DNA from: Channa striata
Lineage: Eukaryota > Chordata > Actinopteri > Anabantiformes > Channidae
Reading direction: 5' to 3'
Length of the DNA: 64,000 bases
Assembly: GCA_033026295.1 (NCBI GenBank)
Contig: CM065173.1
Location: 5,580,001 to 5,644,000, forward strand
In this document: one piece after another, positions 34,571 through 46,905 of the stretch
Position numbering within the stretch: the first letter of the stretch is position 1
Layout: each line of letters opens with the position of its first letter
The notes under the pieces: model-generated
Told to the model about the DNA's origin: nothing
Seen by the model: the letters and a program-made list of their open reading frames with translations, nothing else
Database searches by the model: none
Program-made: the position numbers and the translations under genes

Positions 34571-36962
34571 TAATGAGACAAAACAAAGCCCCTCTCTCCA
34601 CCTCTCATCTCCTAATATTTGTCTTATTTTGAGCACTTTCTCCACATCTCTGTGTTTCTCAGGGTATTTGCAGATAAATTAAGGACATATTAGGAAGTCA
34701 AAGTCAATAACTTATCTGACATGTATATTTATTCCAACATTAGCATTTACTTCTTTCCCTTACATGCTTGGTCTACAAGTTTTAAAAACTGTAATAGTCC
34801 TATGTTGTGTTGTAATAACAATAATTATTAGTATAATTCATGGGTCACATTCTCTGCTTATCTTTTTTAAAATCAAAATATATTTAAACACAGAACTTGT
34901 GTTTATATATTTAGTAATAAAATAAATGTGTTATCATGTGTTTTTATCGTTTTTATTAATAACTTATTATACAGCAAAATGCTGTGCAAATTGCTGTATT
35001 GTTAATGCAGATATTTGCTATATCCTGATAGAAAAAACATGGCATCAAAGAGATCTAAGCCAATTTCAGTGTAAATACTATAAGTGCTATGTCCCCTCAT
35101 TAATGTAAATCATTTGTTTTTTTCCTAGCGTCTACAGATTATAAATCGTCACCATGTTCCATTCACTCCACTCATTATCTTTTGATTTGATTATTTTTTT
35201 ATGGTGAGAAAATAAACAATGAATTGCATGGACTAATTCATTTTCCAGATAACATGGACGCAGCTTTTCGTGTTGGGTCTAAATAAAGAAGTAGCACTTT
35301 TTATTTCACAGACCTGTCATTAGGTAAACACAGCATGTTGGGAGAGTTGAGATTTTCATAAGCATGTGTTAATTTCCATACGGATGTACCTGGAAAGAAA
35401 CCGTTCAATTTAAATAAAGCTTGATGAAACATAAACACGTTCATGTAATTAAAACAACTGGGATGGAGGAACATTTACTTGTGCTAATAAAAGAAACAAA
35501 ACAAACCTGGCTGTTAATTAAGAGTGATTACAGCAGGAAGTTTTGTTAAGTAACCTGAGGCTTCTGTGTGCGCATCCTGTGCAACCGTTACTGTAAATAG
35601 TAAAAGAATAAAAATACACATTAGACATAAACAGGAGCCGAAATCGGCCTCGGAATACATTACAGTTTTATTACAACAAATTAATCATTCAGCTGATTTT
35701 ATTTGTGCCACATGTCAAATACAATCTTTCTTTCTCCACAATCTGATTTAAAATGTCTTCATATTCTGAACTCTGTGTGTCTGTACACTGTGCTGCCTTT
35801 AGGCTGTTCAGATTTCATATCACAAGCAGACGCACTGAAGCACGCAGAATGCAGTCCACATGTATAAGTTCACTTTTGGAGGAAAGAAAAAAACGCCGCC
35901 CAATAATTCAGCGGCCTCAGAAACACATTCATGCATATGGACCAATCGTCTGCGACGGCTGTTTGGGCAGATTTTTTTCCTTCACAGACAGGAGCAGGAG
36001 CAAACGGCTGGTTATCGGCTCTGCTCACACAGCCTCGGGATGCCATCGACGATTTAGGTCAGCTTTGGGCAGCTTCCCCCGCTCCAGGAGCGCACACGCG
36101 GCCGACAAGAAGGCGCCACTACCAGACTGGAAAACAAAGCCAAAACATCCTCAGTGTCTTTACAAGGTTCAGCGATCCCCCAGTCAAACTCAAGCCTCCA
36201 AACTTTTCGGTAACTTATTCATGGCTTCTGTGATGTGTCTACACAACACGCTCACACATGAACTCGCAATTTAACACACAGCATGTGGCAGCTATTGACC
36301 TTCCTTACATCATCCCTAACTCTCAAACTGTGTGTTCCATCTGTATTGTCAAGTAAGTGATATCAGTGAAAAGAACAGGTCTGCAAAGGACACGATGATG
36401 CAAAAATTACATCGATTCTCACTCACAATAATGTTGGGATCAGAACAAACAGCACAAAAAACATTGCCATTAACTTCCCAATAAGGTCGTTTGAACGGTT
36501 TGAAAAGAGCAACAAATCTCCCTTCAAGCTCTGTTTAGTTATGGAGTTATCAGATCATATCACATCGTCTTTATCATTTCATACAAAGTTCAGGTATTAT
36601 GCAATCGATTGAGGGCGTCTGCAGCTTAATGCCCTTCAAGTCGTTCCAGTTTGAGTCTTGACCAGCTGAAAACACTCTCGCTGCTCTGGATCGTGTCAAA
36701 TAATCTTCCTCTACAGGTAGCTGTAAATACAGAAATGTTCTTCACGCTCCCAATGTGAAATACATTTTGTTTGTCTTCGGGTTCCAGCTGCTTCACTGGA
36801 AACTTGTTGTGACGAAGCGAACACTGAAATTCTGGGGTTGTTACAGTTTTGTTACCAAACTTAATTTTAGTGTAGGATTGAGTTTAGCATATTGAGGGTC
36901 TGGACCCCTAAAGTCCCTGGAGTTTTCAAGTGTTGTGCACTTTTCAGTTTCACCATAAAAAT

Positions 36963-37270
36963 CATCTCGAGGCACTTTGCAGGTTAATTACAAATTTTTA
37001 TAGAAAACCTTTAAACAAGCACCAGTTGATATGGGGGAGAAAAAAAAACCCTTAACAGAAGAAATGTCAGACAGAAACAGGTTCAGGGTGGGCGGCCATA
37101 TGTCTCGACTGGTTGGGGTGAGTGGAAAGTGATGACAGAAAAGAAAAATACAGCAGTAAGAGGCAAAAAGAAAACACTGAGCAGGCTGGTAAGACTGATA
37201 TGCACATTGGAAGCCAACTGCTCCAAAACCTGCAGAAATGTCCAGAGACAAGGAGACAGACAGGGAGAAG
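36963..37270 (-). mobile_element. L2-type LINE 3'UTR fragment, minus strand
   Basis: On the minus strand: 'caggttttggagcagttgg', 'cagcctgctcagtgttttc', 'ccaaccagtcgagacatatg', 'ccgcccaccctgaacctg', 'tttctgtctgacatttc'. The order agrees with the 29.0-kb and 53.0-kb copies, with an extra unrelated 40-base stretch near 37140-37175. The tail near 36963-36980 reads 'aaagtgcctcgagatg', close to the usual end of the element, but the (TTGAA)n run is missing. Confidence 0.65.
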
Positions 37271-40210
37271 CACAAATATGAGAAAAAAAGACTTAAAAAA
37301 AGTGATTAATCAAAATCAAAAAGGAAAACATTTACAGCTGTGTTCCTTGTGTTTATTTTTATTTTTATTTTAGCGAAAATACTGTATGTTTGAAAACCTT
37401 TCATAATGTGGAGATAATATTGAAGTTGCCAATTTGCTGGGCATTGTAGCAGAGTGTAGCAGAGTAGGGTAGCATCGAGTAGGGATCGGCGCAAAACTTT
37501 AACATTTATTTGGTCAGTTTTTCATTCATTTAGAGTTTCAGCTTCCAGATGGTTTTAAAGCTTCTTTCATTTTGATTATTCAGGCTCCATTTTGCTGCAG
37601 ATTTAATTCTGAGGTGATAAACTTTCCTTATTTAGAAACTCTAAAACAAAAGGCTCTTCAAATTCTCTATCAGTTTTTATTACTTACTGACAATTATCAC
37701 CGATCAATAAATGGTTCTGATGAGATGGAACAATCAGCTTCAAGGACAACAAAGAAAGTCTCTGCATCACACATTATATTGAGGCTGGTGTTTTTAGACG
37801 TCCCCATCCACGGAGCCAGGGCACTAATTAAGTCCCCTGAAACCACAACACAGTTAACTAAACAAGAGACGTGTTAATTAAACATGTAGCTTCGGAGGTG
37901 TCAATAGGTATATTTTTGAAGTTGAGCTCTTTCTCCTGCTTCCACTCTTAATGCCACAATGAAGTGCATAACTCAGACGAGTTGGACTCGTCCTTTAAAC
38001 AGCTGCAGGACTGTGTCTCCTACGGTAACATCACCGCTCTGCCCACTGATATGCGTTTCCACGATCTCACAGTGTTGGTTGGACTGTTTTCTAGTTTCCG
38101 GGCGAAAAAAATATTGTCTCATTTTTTGAGACTAAATGACTTGTTAAAAGAATGTTTTCTGCAGCGTACATTTTGTTGTCAGCTCACTGGAGCGTCCTCT
38201 CTCCCTCTCCTCGTCCCTCCTAGCTCTCGGACTCCCCTCAGTCCTCGGTATAATCATCCTCAGTCACTGATGACTGAGGCGTCATTTAGCCGAGTGTTTT
38301 CTGTGGAGATTCCCTGCGGTTAATTCCATCAGTCACACCGTTAGATTTCCCCGCAGCTCTTCTCGCTTTGGAGGAGCCGAAATATTAAGAAGGCAGCAGC
38401 GAATCAGATTCCATCTCTGGGGGAACCTCTCTGATGCACTGCTGTGACCACTAAACCTTAAAACCACAAACTGAATATTGGAATATTTTAGCCCAAATGG
38501 AACAGCTTCCACATCTCTCAGCCTCCACATTTTCAGAGATATTTAAAGCGTAATCCTGATTTACTTACAGGATAATTAGGTGCAGGCAGCAGAGTCGGTC
38601 TCTTGTGCACAAACCCAAGAAATCATTGCTAAAGAGGACGAGAAGACCTAAGTAAATCTGTCGAATCTCCAACAATATTCTAGGTAACATTTGCTACAGT
38701 CTGCAACGTGATTGCAAGCACTGGAGAAGGTTAGCTGATCAGCAGGTGGCCTCTGTTGGTACTGTACTGTAATTCACTGTTCACTACAGTGAACTGCTGT
38801 GTAGCTTTTCTGCAGCTTGTCCAAGGACACTGACAATGAAAATGAGCCCCATGGTTTCGGAGGTGGTGCCTGGGCCAATAGGCCTTATTAATTTAAAGGA
38901 CGCCTTAACTGATACTGAACTTGCTTCTATTTGGTCTAGTTTCTCTTCATCTAACTAAAAAATGCCTCCAAATGACATCACTTGGAAGAACATTTCATGG
39001 AGTTTGTAGTCATGGTCAACCCGCTTCTCCAGAGCTCCTCCACATGACATCATCTGAAGTCTGAATGAGAGACAAACACCTTCCGGTGAAGTCGTCTGGA
39101 GGAAGTTATGAATCTGATCTGCAGCTAACCTCACCAGGTCGTACAGCATGTGCGGACTGCAGGGTTAAGCTGGATTTCGACAGCTGCGCTCGGGGGGTTC
39201 TCTGTCCTGTTAGCACTGATGTAGTGATCTGACTCTTAACAGCGCCGCTGCTGATCAGCTCTGTGATGTAGCTGTTATCTGAGCTGCCGGCTTCCTGACT
39301 TTGCCCTTATCTCCCGACTCTCCCCGTCTTTCTCCGTGACTCCTCCACTCCCTCATTTTTTCCAGATTAGTCCACAACACTTTCTACCCGCTGCTGCCAG
39401 AGGACGAGGCAGTAAATGGGATTAGTGATGGTGGCCGAGGGAAGCCCCTGGCCCGAGGCTCTGCGGGCTTTTCCAGTCCTTTCTGTTTTTCGGCTGAAGT
39501 GACAAAGTGAGGGTAACATTCAGTCAGTCAAAAGGAAAGACAAAAGGCCAAACAAGTGTTCCTCTGTCCGCTCACCCGCCATGTAGCGCTCATCGGTCAC
39601 GGTCTGATTGTGAAATGATGACTCGTACAGAAAGCAATTTCATGACAGTATTGCACACACACGTACAAAAAAAAAAACTAAAATAAAAGCTTGTCTTCGG
39701 CCGTCGCGGACCCAGCGGATGCCTCCATTTACCTCCCCGGCAGTGACACGACACATTCACATTTGTGCCTTCATGAATACGCTAATACATAAATAACGCA
39801 GATAGCATGAATTATTCAAATGCTAGAGCATCGATGTAGGTGGGAGTGGAAGCTAACCAGCTCTGACAAGAGACTCACACGGGGAAAAGTAATAAAGGTT
39901 CAAATAACCTCGGTGGGTCTGCAATCACTTCGGCTTAATCTGAAGATTCTGAGTGTGTTTCTGGTGTGTTTTTATGAGACCAAGCGGTAGTGTCGACTAT
40001 TCTACTGCCTGAAGGGGAAGTCTACTAGTTCATTTACAGGATTTTCCCTACGATTGGACTTTATTCGAATGGTGTCTTCTGCTGGTTTCCTCTGCAGCTG
40101 ACAGTTTCAGCTTGCACCAGACAAATCTTTCAGTTATTGGAGGCAGGTGTCGCACACGAGCAAGAATTCTCCTTCAGTAGAGATGCACAAATTAGCCACA
40201 GGGTAGTTTC
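37271..40210. other. Unannotated non-coding stretch
   Basis: No supported gene. A 119-codon plus-strand frame at 37964-38323 has no domain that I recognise. A short perfect-arm palindrome 'gttcactacagtgaac' lies near 38778. Confidence 0.5.
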
Positions 40211-40866
40211 ATTACACATACGCCATTTCCGGAAAAGTTGGAACGTCTTCTACAATGCATTAAAAGTAAAACGTGTGATTTGTGACCTCTGGTGATCCTT
40301 AATTGCATGAAAAGAGGCTAGGGAATATTTACAGTGATTTCCTTTCATTGTATTGCATGTGTGGACGCAGAGGTTTACTGTGTCAGGTGATGATCCTTAA
40401 CTCAACGTGGGTATAACAATTTCCCACTCAGTGCTGCTTCAAAAGTTTCTGGCCTTGGCCTTTACATGGATTTCACTTGAGGAAGTTCCTTAGAAGGTTT
40501 AAAACTTAAGGTCTTTTCAATTGTGTGTTTAGAATGATTCTTTTTAAAGTGAATGACAATTCTCTCACAAATTTTGCTCAAAGTGGTGAGTGACGATCGA
40601 CCAGCGAAGACTGAGCATGTTCCTGGGTTCTCCTTTCAAACTCAGTCCTTCACCTGTTCAATCATCCAGCATGTTGAACGTTAATTAAATATTTAATTAA
40701 CTTTTTCTTTTGCCTCCAACCCAGGGCAGGTGTGTTGCAGACATCAACTCAAAATCTGATGATATTGACAAAATACTGTTAAGGTGGTCGGAGACAGATT
40801 TTATTTCGGGATATACTGCACTTTAGAAAAAGTCCCGACGTTTGTGAAAATAGGGTTTGTGATATA
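40211..40866. mobile_element. Non-autonomous DNA-transposon-like element with inverted ends
   Basis: The left end ('cgccatttccggaaaagttg', 'gaacgtcttctacaatgca', 'aaaagtaaaacgtgtgat') and the reverse complement of the right end ('cacaaaccctattttc', 'cgtcgggactttttctaa', 'agtgca') align over about 55-60 bases as degenerate terminal inverted repeats. The left end is of the 'ccatttccagaaaagttggg' type common in fish genomes. Length is about 655 bases with no coding frame. The superfamily is not determined and no clear target duplication is visible, so the ends are approximate. Confidence 0.6.
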
Positions 40867-43800
40867 TGACATAAAATAACAGATTGTGGAGCACAGCACA
40901 AGCCTCAGATTTTTGTTATCTGTGTAATTATGCAAACTCACTCCAGTGCTTTGGAATATTTAATATTTAACGTTAAAATCCTCACAGAAAAAGTGTAAAT
41001 TCTGGAGTGTCAAACCTGAACTACACGTTTCCCCGTGTGTGAATGTTTGTGACAGCTTGCTAACGTTTCCTTTCTGTGTTACACAGACATATTTCTGTCC
41101 TCATACGAAGCTGCTTAGATCCAAACAGGTGATAGAAACTAAACACAACATATTAAGACCTTGCTGAAGGAAATTTGCCAGTAAAGACGTTATCCTTGTC
41201 AACAGCCACTCAAAGCCGAGTTTCTATGGCCTTCCTCTGACTATGGAATGCAAACATAAAGGTAGGACATTTTTTTTAGAAATTGGAGCGTAATTGAAAT
41301 AACTGAGTGAATTAGTCTTTAAGGAACATTTGTAAGACAAAGATGAGGAATCTGTCTTTTTTAGATTACATATGATTAAAAGAGCACTGAACAAGAGGGA
41401 TGATATAAAGTGATTATTTCTGAAATGAATAAAGGCAAAATGCATCAGAAACGCTGCCCCCAAACATGCTGAGCATATGAACAGCTCTCACCATCACCGT
41501 CAATGAGCAGAAAATCAGCCTAAAGCTTTCGGCACGCAGACCTTTCATTGCTCTGAAGAAGAGTGGACAAAAGAGGATGTTTTGCTGTAGAACAAAGAAG
41601 CCAAAGATGGTGACCCAGGAAAGCCTGTTATAATGCAAAGGTCAAAGATCATCAGACGTTACAAAGAAGAACAAGAAGAGGCCATTCTAAATTTGCTCAG
41701 TGCTTTAGAACAGGAAAATATGCTCCAAATTGCCCTTTTTTGTCTTTTATTGATGTGAAATTGAATGGCCTCATTATGTCACACATACATTTTCAGATGA
41801 AATTCTGGGTGTTTGAATCCTTTTAAATGCTTCAATGACCATAATTAGCAACACCAATTCACTTGAATTAATGATTTTACCTTCAAGAAGGAAAAAAAAT
41901 ATTTCCCTTTTGTAGTAGTTACCAGTTGGATCTAAAAGCCAGAGCCATGAATATATTTCTATTAAACGTACAAATCAGTTCACCCACAGCTCCAAGCAGC
42001 ACTTTCCTCTCAAGATCCTTGACGGCCACGTGAAGGTCTTGTTTTGTCTTTAACATTACCACTCCTGTGTGGTACAAAAATACTCAAAGCTACAATAGGC
42101 CATATTGTGCAAACTGCCACTTGAACTGTGAGTAGAGGAGCCCTCTTCATTTTCGATGTTTTTTACCCGTCAGTGAAAAGTCTATGAGCAGAGCTGCTCG
42201 CTGCCTAATGAAAGACAGTGTCTGCTGTCTGCAGCGATCACTTGGACATCTGCTGCTGCTGCTTTGAGGCAAGTCATTGTCTGCTCTGCGTGTCCGTCCA
42301 CTCCAGACGATCGCCACAGGCTACAGAGCGGCCTCAGCTGTCAGAGACGAGCTTTCCACATACAAGGAGGGAACTGTTCGGCGAGCTGGGATCTGCTGTG
42401 TGGAAATCGATGAAGGCCGGAGGGTCTGTTGAGGGTGGGTGGGATAGAAGAGGGAGGTCTGTGGACCACTGCAGGCTCTCCAGATGATGCTGCTGCTGGA
42501 GGGAAGTGAAAAGAAATACTACTTTAATGGGGTGTGTGCTGAGGATAAAGTACAGTAGATGGTGTGTGTTATGTTGGCTGTTCAAAACCAACATCCAGTA
42601 ATGACTTTCTTTGTTTCTTGGACAATGTCACATTACATGTTGAGATCATCGGTTAGTCTGTGTGAAAAGATGTAAAAACTTGAGCTGGAAGCAGAATGTG
42701 CTGTCCTGTCAGAACCCTCATAATTGACAGGCGTCAATTGTGCAGACCAAAGATCTTCAGTTGAATTACAGCAATTCAGACCTTGAGGAGCAGCAGCTTT
42801 TTACATTTTGAAATCCAATTTCATGCAGTTGAACTTTGTAGCCGATGTGTTTTAGTCACTCTTGAACATTAATGGAGGTCAACGACAATTTAACTCATTT
42901 AGGCTCCAGACTGAAGGACGTTTCCCACCCATGAGCAAAGGCGTCATTGTTATATTCAGTGTCCACAAGGGAACAATTCTGTCTCCAAAAAAATCACATT
43001 CCTGTATGAAAAAATTGAAAAAGGCAATTACGTTTTTGTAGCAAATTTAATGACTTTATCATTATGTTCTAATGCAAATTTATTGTTTTAATGAAAGAAT
43101 AAAACAGGGATAAACACGTTTTGTGTAAAATAATGTTCCAGGATTAGACCAGCCCTGGAACTTCCTCTGACTGTAACCAGCTTTAAAATGCCTTAATAAC
43201 ACTGTAGCCACACAAACATTTCATGCCAGAAACACAACTGGATATTTTGCTGTAAGATTTTGTATTTCGGTGGGCAGAAACATGTGCCGGCGTTCCTGGC
43301 TGTCAGCCCTTGAGCAAGGCACTAAACTCTCAACCGCTCGAGTGGAGCTGCTGAGTGGATAAAAAAAGTGAGTGGCTGGGTGAATAGTAAAGATGACATT
43401 TCTGAAAGGCAAAAGCATTTGTGTCGTCTGTGAGAGAAATTTAATTTACAGAGACACTCAGCGCATGTTTCGTTAACGAGATCACAACAAATTTACCCTA
43501 AAAACACACAATGCTGACATTCCATTTGGAATGTGGACACATGTTTGTCACAGATAGATGCCAGGTCACCAGGCCAGAGTCACAATGTCATCTTCAAAGT
43601 AATGAAGCCTCCCAGTTTGGTAGACCATGAAATTCTCATCCACCACGAGGAAGACGTGAGATTAATTTAGCCAGCAGACCTTGGTGCTGCATGGGATGGT
43701 TGAAAAGAAGGTACATATGCCGGGTGTAATATAGTCATATTTAGCAACTAGCAATTAGAAGATAAAAATTCTCAGTCAAAGCAGTGGAAATAAGTAGCCT

Positions 43801-44890
43801 GAGAGGACAAATCTTATTTGAAGAAACAGATTATTAATTACTAATTTAAGGGAAACGACTTTATCCATTCGGGCCGCTTTGACTAAGACCAGGCTGCACT
43901 TTTTTTGAGGATCCGTTTAGATAATCATTTCACACAGTTGTAGTCAGTGTTGATGGTTGCATTAATTAGCAGAGCTGTCATCCACCCACAGCTGGTTGCA
44001 GAACAGGAAGCCACTTGAAATCAATAGGCAGCATCCAGCAGCGCCTACGTTCGTTTTAACACTCATCTAACCGTTTAAGCCAACATCACTGCCTGGTTAA
44101 AGATCCAACAACAGCTTTTTGTCATGTTAAATTACACACAATTATTGAAAACAAATAAAGGTTTGTCAAGAGTTAAACAGAAAGGATTTCATTTGAAGCC
44201 AGAATCTGCGACAGATTAATTCAATTATTCCTCAACAAGCTGACATTTGTTGTGAGCATGTGGAAACAGAAAATTAAGGACTAAAACTGCATGTCACAAC
44301 ATCTTCAAAACATTTTCTCATGTTTTACGGTTTTTAATGCTTCTTTGTAGCAACATTGGCAACTGTGTATGTCAATCACTTCCTTTCTGCCACACTGAAA
44401 TAACTTATTTGATTCAGCGTCATGAAATTCAGGCTTCCCAGAGGATAAATCCGGACTCTGATGATCCCCTGGCCTTTCGCTCGGCTGCACCAACTGGTCA
44501 AAGTTTCCACTTATCTTGTGAAAAAACATCTGCTTGATTGAATTTTGTAAAAACAAAGGTTTGAATATAAATTATGCTGATCTATGGTGCCTGCAAACTG
44601 AGAATAGACAAAACAAAAGCAAATTAAAAATCAACTTCATCAGAAACATCTTTTTCACTTCAACACATTTCATGACCTCAGATTTTCTGTAAGATCAACT
44701 GTGACCACATGATGTCAGCACCCTGAGGCCCATGACATCACGCCTTGCCGTGTCAGAGGGATGCAAATGTTTACACGCTGCCTTCACCGACTCTCACACA
44801 GCGGGTGAAAACTAATGAAAGCATCTCTGAGCGAATCAGGGAACAAATTGACTTCTTGTGATGTTCACCTCGCCGCCTGGCGCCACTGGC
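40867..44890. other. Unannotated non-coding stretch
   Basis: No supported gene or RNA. A possible decayed SINE body fragment ('cccttgagcaaggcactaaa', about 43305-43330) lies within. A 74-codon hydrophobic minus-strand frame at 41.41-41.64 kb matches nothing I know. Confidence 0.45.
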
Positions 44891-44895
44891 AGCTG

Positions 44896-44914
44896 CTGAT
44901 GATGGTGGCAGTGG

Positions 44915-44945
<31 letters not shown>

Positions 44946-44960
44946 GGTGGTGAGGATGAT
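44896..44960. repeat. (GAT/GGT)n trinucleotide repeat
   Basis: Imperfect GAT and GGT triplets over about 65 bases, on the minus strand giving runs of CCA/TCA. Confidence 0.9.
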
Positions 44961-45130
44961 GTAGCAGAAGGCCTGCAGGAGTTTATGATCCGTGCAAATG
45001 GAGGAATCTGCATATTGTTGCATATGAGTTTTCCTAATGGACGCCTACACACTGAGGTGATGATAATAATAGAACATGGAGCACAAGATAACTGCTGTAC
45101 AGCACACACACACGCACTGACATACACATG

Positions 45131-45705
45131 CCGAAGTCAAAGGAAGTGGAGAAAATACAGAAGGAAAGAAACTAAGGAGGCAAGGAGGAAAGAAAAGGAG
45201 AAAAGCAAAAATTTGACAGCGTGAGAAGTACATGAGGTGTTGGGGAAGGAAAGGATGAAAAAGGAGACAGAATAAACTGTAACAATAAGAGAAAGGTCAG
45301 AAAAATAAATTAAACGGGTCGGTCAAAGATGAGGAAAACAGAAAGCAAAAGTAAAAGATACAAAAAACACTAAAGCAAAGGAGGTAGAAACCGAGAAACA
45401 GAAGCAATAGAAACTCAAAAGATGTAAGAATCAGGGTAAAAAGTTAATAAAAGAAACCGATGTTGAAAGAGGAATGACATCAGGAGAGGAGAGAGGAAAG
45501 GATACTGTGTCAGGATGGCGGAAGAGAAATAAAATATGACGGAAGAAAAGGACAAATGGACACATCTAGAAAATGAGCAAAATATGGAAGGAAGAAGAAA
45601 AGGAGACAAAGAAAAGAGAAAATGATCGGAATTCAATGGAATTAGTGAAATGAAGAGCGGAGAAAGGAAGGAAAACAGTAGTGAAGGTGATGAAGAAGGG
45701 AACAG
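45131..45705 (+). repeat. Purine-rich low-complexity tract
   Basis: About 570 bases in which the plus strand is overwhelmingly A and G ('ggaaagaaactaaggaggca', 'gaggagagaggaaaggatac' and similar), with only short pyrimidine interruptions. The minus strand therefore is a long CT-rich stretch, which opens a spurious 155-codon Ser/Leu/Phe-rich frame. Such tracts can adopt non-B DNA structures. No gene is implied. Confidence 0.8.
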
Positions 45706-45817
45706 TTCTTCATCTGACACACACCTTTGACCTTCCCTCCCCAGTTTGCAGCAGGGTTCAGCTCTCCTCTGTGAGTGACCCGTTCCAGGAGATATTTTGG
45801 GTTTCACCACGCACAAG

Positions 45818-45819
<2 letters not shown>

Positions 45820-45886
<67 letters not shown>
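45820..45886. repeat. (AC)n microsatellite
   Basis: Uninterrupted AC run of about 67 bases, the longest in the window. Confidence 0.96.
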
Positions 45887-45890
<4 letters not shown>

Positions 45891-45992
45891 TCTGGACATC
45901 TGCCAGACATGAAACCCTCAGCAGAGATTCAGTTGAAGGAAATCACGTCGACTGTGAGGATTGGCCAAGAGCAATTACAGCCTGTTTGTTGG

Positions 45993-46060
45993 CTGGTTTG
46001 TGTGTCTGCTGGTTTGTGTGTCTGCTGGTTTGTGTGTCGGCTGGTTTGTGTGTCTGCTGG
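45993..46060 (+). repeat. 16-bp minisatellite, about 4.25 copies
   Basis: The unit ctggtttgtgtgtctg starts at 45993, 46009, 46025 and 46041, with a final ctgg at 46057. The third unit has one change (tcgg for tctg). A degenerate half unit may lie upstream at 45981-45992. Confidence 0.93.
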
Positions 46061-46559
46061 AGTGAAAGTTAAACCACACAGGGAATAAACACATTGCTGC
46101 TGGACGTAGTTTGTGCTGCATTCCACTTAGTTTTTTTTTGCATTTATTTTCTGTATTTTCTTTTTGTTTCCTTTCTTTGGTTCTTTCAGTAGTTTAGCTT
46201 CACCTGTCTCGCAGCCTCGATCACACTCAGTTCAGACACACAGTCCCACCTGGATTCTCTGCCGTACAACCACTGAGCAGCTCCACTACAATTAGCCATG
46301 AAGCGTCTCCTGATATCTGGGTTTCAGTCACCGTAACGGATAGCTTTGGAGAGGGCTCTTGTGTTCAACGGACCTGTCTGATTACATTGATGAGTAGGTA
46401 GACGCTGGACAGGAATTCAGTTGTTGAGGCTACACCACACAAGGTGTGTGTGAAAACAGCTAGAGACCTGCAGTAGTGGGTCAGTTTTTGAGGATTTTTA
46501 ATACAATTTGTAAAATTAAAATTAGAATGATGACAGAAATCAAACGTGGTCTTCAGTTG

Positions 46560-46685
46560 TGTTGTGGTCGCCGCACAGCTAGGAGGTGTCCGGTTGGAAT
46601 CCTTGGCCGTCTGCGGCCTTTCTGTGTGGAGTTCACATGTTCTTCCTGTTCTGGTGTGAATGTTTGTCTGTAAATGCTAAATGCC
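46560..46685 (+). repeat. Dispersed teleost repeat, 5' half with tRNA-like head
   Basis: 'gtcgccgcacagctaggagg', B-box-like 'ggttggaatcc', then 'ggcctttctgtgtggagttc' and 'acatgttcttcctgt', joined to 'ggtgtgaatgtttgtctg'. The middle part found at 25.5 kb is deleted. It abuts a SINE in the opposite orientation. Confidence 0.6.
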
Positions 46686-46689
46686 CACT

Positions 46690-46905
46690 GATAGAAAGTT
46701 TTATCTAAAGCACTTTACAATGTAGCTTGTCTTTCACCCGTGGCGATGGTTGCCATGCAAGGTGCTCACCTGACCCACTGGGAGCATCTGGGGATTCAGT
46801 GTCTTGGCCAAGGACAATTTGAGACGTAACGAAGGGGGACGTGGGATCAAACCACTGACCCTGTGGTCTGTGGACAAATGCCTCAACTGAACTACAGCCA
46901 CCGTG
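46690..46905 (-). mobile_element. tRNA-derived SINE, minus strand
   Basis: On the minus strand the head reads 'ggctgtagttcagttgaggc' (A-box-like) and 'ggtttgatccc' (B-box-like, 46843-46853). The body follows with 'gtccttggccaagacactga', 'gatgctcccagtgggtcagg' and 'gagcaccttgcatggcaacc', and the end is 'cattgtaaagtgctttag'. This body type is common in fishes. It differs from the SINE at 11.6 kb in its 3' part. The end lies next to the end of the plus-strand repeat at 46560-46685. Confidence 0.75.

Larger units (their letters stand above)
29248..36962. other. Unannotated non-coding stretch with two (GT)n tracts
   Basis: A 7.7-kb stretch. I see (GT)n at 30611-30662 and 34242-34281 and a CpG-rich block at 34.35-34.57 kb (listed apart). 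The 173-codon plus-strand frame at 35753-36274 overlaps two other open frames and shows no domain; I read it as open by composition. No RNA gene seen. Confidence 0.5.

Noticed and set aside
35753..36274. 173-codon plus-strand open frame
   Set aside because: Two other frames on the same strand are open over the same bases, and the Arg/Ser/His-rich translation resembles no protein I know.
37964..38323. 119-codon plus-strand frame
   Set aside because: No recognised domain, and no convincing acceptor or donor at its borders.
41414..41638. Hydrophobic 74-codon minus-strand frame resembling a membrane segment
   Set aside because: I considered a receptor fragment, but no family motif is visible and splice sites are lacking.
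43280..43400. Possible decayed SINE body
   Set aside because: One 20-base block similar to SINE bodies, without a tRNA head or a tail; too little for a separate call.
45415..45882. 155-codon minus-strand frame beginning with Cys-Val repeats and a Ser/Leu/Phe-rich rest
   Set aside because: It is the translation of the (AC)n tract and the purine-rich tract, i.e. simple sequence.
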